A DNA stretch of 64,000 bases from Clostridiales bacterium (GTDB taxonomy: Bacteria; Bacillota; Clostridia; Oscillospirales; Acutalibacteraceae). Of the stretch, positions 57,880-64,000 are shown one piece after another. The notes beneath the pieces are model-generated. The model saw only the letters and a list, made by a program, of their open reading frames with translations, had not been told where the DNA came from and made no database searches. A program made the translations under genes and the position numbers. Each line of letters opens with the position of its first letter. Positions within the stretch are counted from its first letter, which is position 1. The DNA is taken from the NCBI GenBank assembly GCA_019416455.1, contig DXXG01000027.1, positions 1-64,000 of the forward strand, written 5' to 3'.

Positions 57880-60395
57880 AGCTGGTAGCGCGGTATTTAA
57901 AGCCCTTTGTGGGGATTCTATTGTTGTGTTTGGCGCTGCTGTTCGGCCAGGCCATGTGCGACCTGAGCCTGCCTAACCTGATGAGCGACATGGTAAATGT
58001 GGGCATCCAGCAGAGCGGCATCGAGGAAGGGGCCCCCAGCGCCCTGCGCAAGGAAGGGCTGGAATTGATCTCCGCCTTTGCTTCGGCGGAAGATAAAACA
58101 GTGCTGGAGGAAGGCTATTACACCATCGAGCCGGGCAGCAGCGAGGCCCAGCGCTTGGCGGAAGAGTATCCTCTGGTGCGGGAGGAGGCCATCTGCGTCC
58201 AGCGGGACGGTCTTACCGAGGAGGAATTGGATGCCTTGGGCGGTGCCTACGGCCGGGCAAGTTACGCCATGCTGCTGTACTTGCAGCAGGCGGGAGAGAG
58301 CGGCGAATTGGAGCAGGCAGCCCAAAGCCTGGCTCAGAGCCAGTATCCCGGAGGCATGACGGGCATGGAAGGCGCCTACCCGGAGGGGGAGATGCCTGAG
58401 ACGGACGGGGACATGATGCCCCAGGCCCGCTCTGAGATAGACCCCACCCTTTACGAGACCCAGGAACCGGTCTACGGGGAAGGTGTAGATGGTTACACCG
58501 GTGACCAGGAGCAGTCGGGCACCATGGACATGCTCCCGGACGACACGACGATTGACGAGACCGGAACGCCCCAGGGAGAAGATGCCCAAGAGAGCGCCGG
58601 AGGATCCATGGATTTCTCCCAGGGACTGGACAACGTGAACATGGAAAAACTGTATGAGCTCCTGCCCCTGCTGAACATGGTGCCCCAGGAGAGCCTGGAA
58701 GAAGCCCGTACCCAGGCAGCGGCCAGCGACTCTATGATGGGCAGCCAGGTGGGCGTCACCATGACCAAGCTGTTCTATGAGGAGCTGGGTGTGGACACCC
58801 ACGCCATCCAGTCCAGCTACATTTGGACCAAGGGATTCCAAATGCTGGGCGTTGCTTTACTGGGCGTGATCGCCACCGTGCTGGTGGGCTTCTTCTCCGC
58901 CCGCATGGCAGCCACCGTAGGCAAGCGGCTGCGCCATGATCTGTTCTCCAAAGTGGAGAGCTTTTCCAGCGGTGAGTTCGACAAGTTCTCCACCGCCTCC
59001 CTGATCACCCGTACCACCAACGACGTGCAGCAGGTGCAGATGCTCATCACCATGGGCGTGCGGATGATCTGCTACGCGCCTATCATGGGCATCGGCGGCA
59101 TCATCTTCGCTGTGGGGAAGAGCGCTTCCCTCAGCTGGCTCATCGCTTTGGCGGTAGTGGTGCTTATCGGCTTCATCGCGGTGGCTTTGGGCGTGGCTCT
59201 GCCCAAGTTCAAGGCTTTGCAGAAGCTGATCGACCGGCTGAATCTGGTGAGCCGGGAGAATCTTTCCGGTATGATGGTGGTCCGGGCCTTCGGAAACGAG
59301 AGCTACGAGGAGCGCCGGTTCGATAAGGCCAACCGTGACCTGATGGAGACCAACCGGTTCGTCCAGCGGGTGATGAGCGGCCTGATGCCTGGGATGATGT
59401 TCGTGATGAACCTGCTGTCCATCCTGATCGTCTGGGTGGGAGGCCACGCTATCGCGGAAAGCACTCTGCAGATCGGCGACATGATGGCCTTTATCCAGTA
59501 CGCCATGCAGATCATCATGGCCTTCCTGATGATCGCCATGATCTTTATCCTGGTGCCCCGGGCCAGCGTGTCTGCCGGGCGTATCAAGGAGGTGCTGGAC
59601 GCGCCCCTGTCCATCCGGGATCCGGAAAAACCGGAGACGATCCAGGAACCCAAGGGCCTGGTGGAGTTCAAGGACGTGTCCTTCCGGTACCACAACGCGG
59701 ACAGCGACGTGCTGGAGCATATCTCCTTCACCGCCAAGCCTGGTGAGACCACAGCCTTTATCGGGGCCACCGGCTCCGGTAAATCCACCCTGGTGAACCT
59801 GATCCCCCGGTTCTACGACGTGACCGGCGGGCAGATCACCATCGACGGGGTGGACGTGCGCAATCTTTCCCAGAAGGACCTGCGGGAGATGATCGGCTAC
59901 GTGCCCCAGAAGGGCATGCTCTTCTCCGGTACCGTGGCTTCCAACTTGCGCTACGGCAAGGAGGACGCCAGTGAGGAAGAGCTGCAAGCAGCCCTCTCTA
60001 CCGCTCAGGCTTCTGACTTTGTAAGCGCCATGGAGGAGGGAGTGGAATCCCCCATCGCCCAGGGTGGCACCAACGTGTCCGGCGGCCAGCGGCAGCGGCT
60101 GTCCATCGCCCGGGCCCTCACCCGGAAGGCGCCTATCTACATCTTCGACGACAGCTTCTCCGCGTTGGACTTCAAGACCGACGCGGCCCTGCGGAAAGCC
60201 CTGGCGAAAGACACCGCTGGAGCTACGGTGCTGATCGTGGCCCAGCGGGTGAGCACCATCCTCCACGCCCAGCAGATCATCGTGCTGGACGAGGGCCGGA
60301 TGGTGGGCAAGGGCACCCACAAAGAACTTCTGGCAAACTGCCCGGAATACCGAGAGATCGCTGAAAGCCAGCTGCAAAAGGAGGAATTGGAATGA
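57876..60395 (+). CDS. ABC exporter subunit with large extracellular insertion and degenerate ATP site
   Basis: An 839-residue half-transporter. TM1 (about 10-30) is followed by an insert of about 270 mostly acidic, Met/Gln/Gly-rich residues (about 45-315) facing outward, then the other five helices from about 320. In the ATPase domain: Walker A GATGSGKST (630-638), signature VSGGQ (734-738), Walker B IYIFDDS with D759 where the catalytic Glu should be, and Q790 in place of the H-loop His. These are the marks of the degenerate half of heterodimers such as TM287/288 or BmrCD. It pairs with the next gene, overlapping it by 4 bases. Confidence 0.93.
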   Translation: MKLVARYLKPFVGILLLCLALLFGQAMCDLSLPNLMSDMVNVGIQQSGIEEGAPSALRKEGLELISAFASAEDKTVLEEGYYTIEPGSSEAQRLAEEYPLVREEAICVQRDGLTEEELDALGGAYGRASYAMLLYLQQAGESGELEQAAQSLAQSQYPGGMTGMEGAYPEGEMPETDGDMMPQARSEIDPTLYETQEPVYGEGVDGYTGDQEQSGTMDMLPDDTTIDETGTPQGEDAQESAGGSMDFSQGLDNVNMEKLYELLPLLNMVPQESLEEARTQAAASDSMMGSQVGVTMTKLFYEELGVDTHAIQSSYIWTKGFQMLGVALLGVIATVLVGFFSARMAATVGKRLRHDLFSKVESFSSGEFDKFSTASLITRTTNDVQQVQMLITMGVRMICYAPIMGIGGIIFAVGKSASLSWLIALAVVVLIGFIAVALGVALPKFKALQKLIDRLNLVSRENLSGMMVVRAFGNESYEERRFDKANRDLMETNRFVQRVMSGLMPGMMFVMNLLSILIVWVGGHAIAESTLQIGDMMAFIQYAMQIIMAFLMIAMIFILVPRASVSAGRIKEVLDAPLSIRDPEKPETIQEPKGLVEFKDVSFRYHNADSDVLEHISFTAKPGETTAFIGATGSGKSTLVNLIPRFYDVTGGQITIDGVDVRNLSQKDLREMIGYVPQKGMLFSGTVASNLRYGKEDASEEELQAALSTAQASDFVSAMEEGVESPIAQGGTNVSGGQRQRLSIARALTRKAPIYIFDDSFSALDFKTDAALRKALAKDTAGATVLIVAQRVSTILHAQQIIVLDEGRMVGKGTHKELLANCPEYREIAESQLQKEELE

Positions 60396-62260
60396 GTGAA
60401 CCCAGACGCGGTCCCCGCCGGGGCATGGGCCCCGGGCCCGGTCACGGCCCCATGATGATGGGGGAAAAAGCGAAGAACTTCAAAGGCAGCTCCAAAAAGC
60501 TGCTCTCCTACCTGCGTCCCTTCTGGCTGCCCATGATCTTTGTCATGGTGTTCGCGGCATGTTCCACGGTGTTCTCCATTGCCGGTCCCAAGGTGCTGGC
60601 CAAGGCCACCGATGAATTGGCGGCAGGCCTGATGCGTATCATTACAGGGGCCGAAGGCGGCGTGGACTTTGGCTACATCGGCACGGTGCTGCTGATTTTG
60701 GGCGGCATCTACCTGCTCAGCGCGGCCTTTTCCTACGCCCAGGGGTTCATCATGGCGGGAGTCACCGCGGACGTTTCCTACGGCCTGCGGGACGCCATTG
60801 AGAAGAAGATCAACCGCCTGCCCCTGTCCTATTTCCACCGGGTGAGCCAGGGCGACGTGCTCTCCCGGATCACCAACGACGTGGACACCCTGACCAACTC
60901 CCTGAACCAGAGCGTCACCCAGATGATCACCTCCGTGTGTACCCTGGTGGGCGTGCTCATCATGATGCTGTCCATCAGCTGGCAGCTGACGTTGGTGGCG
61001 CTGTGCATCATCCCTGTGTCTTTGGTGTTTGTCATGGTGATCGTCAAGTTCTCCCAGAAGCACTTCAAAGCCCAGCAGAACTACCTGGGTTCCGTCAACG
61101 GCCAGGTGGAGGAAATGTACGGCGGCCACCTGATCGTGAAGGCGTTCGGCCGGGAGAAGGAGACGGTGGAAGAATTCGACAAGGAAAACCAGAAGCTCTA
61201 CGGCGCCGGGTGGAAGTCCCAGTTCCTTTCCGGCCTGATGATGCCCGTGATGAACTTCGTGGGCAACCTGGGCTATGTGGTCATCTGTATGGTGGGAGCC
61301 TCCATGGCTGCCGGCGGCACCATGACCATCGGCGGTATCCAGGCGTTCATCCAGTATGTGCGCAGCTTTACCCAGCCCATCACCCAGATGGCCAACATCT
61401 CCAACCAGCTCCAGATGACTGTGGCCGCTGCCGAGCGGATCTTCCAGTTCCTGGACGAGGAGGAAGAAGCGGGCGAGGAGCCCAAAGTTTCCACCAAGGA
61501 CCTGGATATCCAGGGGGAGATCGTGTTCGACCATGTGCAGTTCGGCTATGAGGACAGCGACAGCCTGGTGATCCACGACTTCTCCGCCAAAGTGAAGGCG
61601 GGCCAGAAGGTGGCCATCGTAGGACCCACCGGCGCGGGCAAGACCACCATGGTGAAGCTGTTGATGCGGTTCCACGACCTGAAGGGCGGCCAGATCACCA
61701 TCGACGGCCATCCCATCACCGATTTCTCCCGGCAGGATCTGAGAAGCCAGTTCGGCATGGTCTTGCAGGACGCCTGGCTGTACAGCGGCACCATCATGGA
61801 GAACATCCGCTACGGCAAGCTGACCGCCACCGACGAGGAAGTGATAGAAGCGGCGAAAATGGCCCAGGCGGACCACTTTATCCACACGTTGCCCGGAGGC
61901 TACCAGATGGAGCTCGACGAGGAATCCTCCAACGTGTCCCAGGGCCAGAAGCAGCTGCTTACCATTGCCCGGGCTATCCTGGCGGACTCCAAGGTGATGA
62001 TCCTGGACGAGGCCACCAGTTCGGTGGATACCCGCACCGAGGTGCTGATCCAGAAGGCCATGGACAATCTGATGGAGGGCCGCACCAGCTTCATCATTGC
62101 TCACCGGCTGTCCACCATCCGGGGCGCGGATCTGATCTTGTGCATGAAGGACGGAGACATCGTGGAGCAAGGCACCCACGAGGAACTGATGGCAAAGGGC
62201 GGCTTCTACGCGGGGCTGTACAACAGTCAGTTTGAGACCGCGGACGCCCAGGCTGGTTGA
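60392..62260 (+). CDS. ABC exporter subunit with complete catalytic site
   Basis: A 622-residue half-transporter with six membrane helices and an ATPase domain: Walker A GPTGAGKTT, signature altered to VSQGQ, Walker B VMILDEAT with the catalytic Glu, H-loop FIIAHRLSTI. Together with the first subunit this gives one active site (this Walker motif set with the partner's normal signature) and one degenerate site, typical of heterodimeric multidrug exporters. The N-terminus is a short Gly/Pro/Met-rich tail. A 4-base overlap couples it to the first gene. Confidence 0.94.
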   Translation: MSEPRRGPRRGMGPGPGHGPMMMGEKAKNFKGSSKKLLSYLRPFWLPMIFVMVFAACSTVFSIAGPKVLAKATDELAAGLMRIITGAEGGVDFGYIGTVLLILGGIYLLSAAFSYAQGFIMAGVTADVSYGLRDAIEKKINRLPLSYFHRVSQGDVLSRITNDVDTLTNSLNQSVTQMITSVCTLVGVLIMMLSISWQLTLVALCIIPVSLVFVMVIVKFSQKHFKAQQNYLGSVNGQVEEMYGGHLIVKAFGREKETVEEFDKENQKLYGAGWKSQFLSGLMMPVMNFVGNLGYVVICMVGASMAAGGTMTIGGIQAFIQYVRSFTQPITQMANISNQLQMTVAAAERIFQFLDEEEEAGEEPKVSTKDLDIQGEIVFDHVQFGYEDSDSLVIHDFSAKVKAGQKVAIVGPTGAGKTTMVKLLMRFHDLKGGQITIDGHPITDFSRQDLRSQFGMVLQDAWLYSGTIMENIRYGKLTATDEEVIEAAKMAQADHFIHTLPGGYQMELDEESSNVSQGQKQLLTIARAILADSKVMILDEATSSVDTRTEVLIQKAMDNLMEGRTSFIIAHRLSTIRGADLILCMKDGDIVEQGTHEELMAKGGFYAGLYNSQFETADAQAG

Positions 62261-62276
62261 ACAGGGGGGCATAAAC

Positions 62277-62888
62277 GTGAAAGGATATCATATCATCACC
62301 ATTGAGCGGGAGTACGCCAGCGGCGGCTCCCAGGTGGGAAAACTCACCGGGGAGGCTTTGGGGATCCCTGTTTACGGCCGGGAGATCCTGGAAATGGCCG
62401 CCAGGGAAGGGGGCACCACCCCGGAATATATCGAGCATCTGGAAGAGACGGATACCAATTCCCTGTTGTACTCCTTGGTAGCCATGGCAAAGACCGCCGG
62501 GGGCCAGCTGCCCCAGATCTCCCAGACAGACCAGCTGAATCTGCTGGAAGGGCAGATCATCCAAAAGCTGGCCCAGCAGGGGCCTTGCGTCATCGTGGGA
62601 CGGTGCGCCGGCTGGGTGCTCCGGGAGCGGAAAGACGTGCTCAGCGTGTTTATCCACGCCAATCGCCAAGAGCGTCTGCGCCGAGCGGTGGAGGAATACC
62701 ACATCCCGGAAGAGCAGGCCGCGGCAGTGCTCCACCGGTTTGATCACCGGCGCTCCAATTTTTACCATGCCAACACAGGTTTGAATTGGCGGGAAAGGGA
62801 AGGCTATCATATGGTGCTGGATAGTGGCCTGTTGGGCGTGGACCTTTGCGCCAAACTGTTAGTGACCGCCTCTCAGTCCAAGGAGTGA
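62277..62888 (+). CDS. Cytidylate-kinase-like protein
   Basis: A 203-residue P-loop protein of the cytidylate kinase-like family (PF13189): ITIEREYASGGSQVGKLTGEALGIPVYGREILEMAA, CVIVGRCAGWVLRERKDVLSVFIHAN and RRSNFYHANTGLNW. Its substrate is not known; the family is wide in Clostridia. Start chosen at GTG 62277 after AGGGGGGC, 16 bases downstream of the exporter; an ATG at 62232 lies inside the exporter gene. Confidence 0.85.
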   Translation: MKGYHIITIEREYASGGSQVGKLTGEALGIPVYGREILEMAAREGGTTPEYIEHLEETDTNSLLYSLVAMAKTAGGQLPQISQTDQLNLLEGQIIQKLAQQGPCVIVGRCAGWVLRERKDVLSVFIHANRQERLRRAVEEYHIPEEQAAAVLHRFDHRRSNFYHANTGLNWREREGYHMVLDSGLLGVDLCAKLLVTASQSKE

Positions 62889-62891
62889 GTT

Positions 62892-63776
62892 ATGGAAGTT
62901 TGGATCATGATCAATACTCGGGCTGGGCGTCAGCACGCCCGGGAGAACGGAGAGCGGATCCGCCGTGTGTTCGCCCTAGGCGGCGCCCGAGTTCGGGCAG
63001 CCTATACGGACACCGTGGAAGAAGCCCGGGATTTTTTGGAAAAGGCTGTTCAGCAGCAGCCGGACCGGCTGGTGTGCTGCGGGGGTGACGGCACCCTCAG
63101 CTTCGCGGTGAACGTTTTGGCCCAGCTGGGGGCGAAACTCTCTCTGGGATACATCCCCATGGGCACCACCAACGATTTTGCCAGTTCTCTGGGCATCGCC
63201 AAGGAGCCTTCCAAAGCGGCGGAACAGATCCAAAACGGTGTTCTCCACCAGCTGGATCTGGGCCGGTTTCAGGACAGGCGGTTTCTGTACGTGGCCTCCT
63301 TTGGGGCTTTCACCCAATCCTCTTATAAGGTGGACCAGGGAAAGAAAGCGGCTTTGGGACATTTCGCCTATGTGCTGGAAGGCGCCAAGGAACTGCCCTT
63401 TGTCCGGCCTTGCGCCGCCACCGTGGAAACGGAGGAGGAACGCTTTGAAGGGGAATTCCTCTTCGGAGCGGTGAGCAATTCCACCTCTTTGGGAGGCGTG
63501 GTGAAGCTGGATTCAGAACAGGTCTGGATGGATGACGGTCTGTTGGAGCTGACTCTGGTGCGCATGCCGAAAAATCCCCTGGAAATGGGCCAGATCGCCC
63601 AGATGATGGGCCAGGGACGGCTTCAGGGGGATCTGGTGATCCAGCGCTCGGTGAAAGAGGTCACCTTCTGCTGTCCCCAGCCCTTCCCCTGGTCGCTGGA
63701 CGGAGAGTACGCCTCTGGCGAAGAACAGATCCGCATCACTGTGGAACCCGGCGGTCTGGATCTGATTTGTGAATAA
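62892..63776 (+). CDS. YegS/DagK-family lipid kinase
   Basis: A 294-residue diacylglycerol-kinase-type protein: MINTRAGRQHARENGERIRRVF, the signature CCGGDGTLSFAVN, and PMGTTNDFASSLG, with a C-terminal DGEYASGEEQIRITVEPGGLDLI. Phosphorylates a lipid such as diacylglycerol, or acts as a polyprenol/sphingosine kinase relative; context does not decide. Last gene of the MarR-exporter operon, 3 bases after the previous stop. Confidence 0.92.
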   Translation: MEVWIMINTRAGRQHARENGERIRRVFALGGARVRAAYTDTVEEARDFLEKAVQQQPDRLVCCGGDGTLSFAVNVLAQLGAKLSLGYIPMGTTNDFASSLGIAKEPSKAAEQIQNGVLHQLDLGRFQDRRFLYVASFGAFTQSSYKVDQGKKAALGHFAYVLEGAKELPFVRPCAATVETEEERFEGEFLFGAVSNSTSLGGVVKLDSEQVWMDDGLLELTLVRMPKNPLEMGQIAQMMGQGRLQGDLVIQRSVKEVTFCCPQPFPWSLDGEYASGEEQIRITVEPGGLDLICE

Positions 63777-63790
63777 GAACGTAATAGAGC

Positions 63791-63828
63791 AAACTATCCC
63801 CGGAACATTTCCCGGGGATAGTTTTTTC
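63791..63828 (+). terminator. Terminator of the exporter operon
   Basis: AACTATCCCCGG pairs with CCGGGGATAGTT, followed by TTTT. Confidence 0.92.
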
Positions 63829-63859
63829 TAAAGCTGAAAATAAATTCCGAAATTATATA

Positions 63860-63913
63860 TTGACAAATGGTAATAAAAGGAGTAAGATATCATCAATAAC
63901 GATAATCATTCTC
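63860..63913 (+). promoter_or_regulatory. Promoter and Fur-box-like operator of rubrerythrin
   Basis: TTGACA (63860-63865) and TAAGAT (63883-63888), 17 bases apart. AATAACGATAATCATTCTC (63895-63913) matches the 19-base Fur box GATAATGATAATCATTATC at 16 positions and overlaps the expected start. A Fur or PerR-type metal/peroxide repressor is likely. Confidence 0.75.
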
Positions 63914-63934
63914 ATTTTTAAAGGAGCATACATT

Positions 63935-64000
63935 ATGGAATTAAAAGGATCTCGCACGGAAGAAAATTTGCTGGCAGCGTTCAGCGGGGAATCCATGGCA
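63935..64000 (+). CDS. rbr: Rubrerythrin, 5' end only
   Basis: Twenty-two residues, MELKGSRTEENLLAAFSGESMA, cut by the right edge; this is the start of Clostridial rubrerythrins (M-LKGTKTEKNL--AFAGES). Rubrerythrin is a di-iron peroxidase that protects anaerobes from hydrogen peroxide. AAGGAG is 9 bases upstream. The identification rests on the short N-terminus plus the iron-type operator. Confidence 0.85.
   Translation, partial: MELKGSRTEENLLAAFSGESMA

Overview
The window looks like part of a chromosome from an anaerobic, spore-forming gut-type Clostridium relative, most likely in the Oscillospiraceae/Ruminococcaceae. The evidence is a SpoVT-type AbrB regulator, the Firmicute order rimP-nusA-ylxR-ylxQ-infB-rbfA-nrnA-truB-ribF-rpsO-pnp, strong AGGAGG ribosome binding sites, sigma-A promoters with 17-base spacers, 2-hydroxyacyl-CoA dehydratase activase genes and rubrerythrin. 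The species cannot be fixed from the sequence alone.

Bases 1-24023 are an accessory sugar-catabolism block. A leftward operon encodes two LplB/LplC-type permeases, a lipoprotein binding protein, an uncharacterised GH67-like glycoside hydrolase and L-fucose isomerase (cut by the left edge). Divergent from it are a DapA/NanA-type aldolase and an IclR regulator; the two facing promoters share a nearly identical operator. Then follow a serine hydrolase, a GH28-like beta-helix protein, a YesM/YesN-type two-component pair placed tail to tail, and a second operon (two permeases, binding protein, lactonase-type propeller, SDR, RspA/ManD-type dehydratase, and a metallo-beta-lactamase fused to a degenerate alpha/beta-hydrolase). 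The SDR, lactonase, dehydratase and aldolase together would make an oxidative, non-phosphorylating (deoxy)sugar pathway.

Bases 24166-45401 are core genes: spoVT, the nusA/infB translation cluster, rpsO and pnp, then an SCP2-like protein, mnmA, proB, proA, three small unknown proteins on the opposite strand, a phosphodiesterase and a phosphohexomutase. Two families of repeats fill the intergenic gaps: an AT-rich inverted-repeat element (about 360-380 bp) after infB and after pnp, and a GC-rich palindromic element with the core GGCGCGGACGTGC at five places.

Bases 45520-64000 hold a MATE exporter, a DegV protein, and a 2-hydroxyacyl-CoA dehydratase activase split from its partner half, with one of the GC-rich repeats in between. 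They continue with a thioesterase, an AraR-like regulator with a GH27 enzyme, a ROK kinase, a MarR-controlled heterodimeric ABC exporter followed by a cytidylate-kinase-like protein and a lipid kinase, and the start of a rubrerythrin gene behind a Fur-box-like operator. No tRNA, rRNA, CRISPR array, transposase or phage gene was seen.
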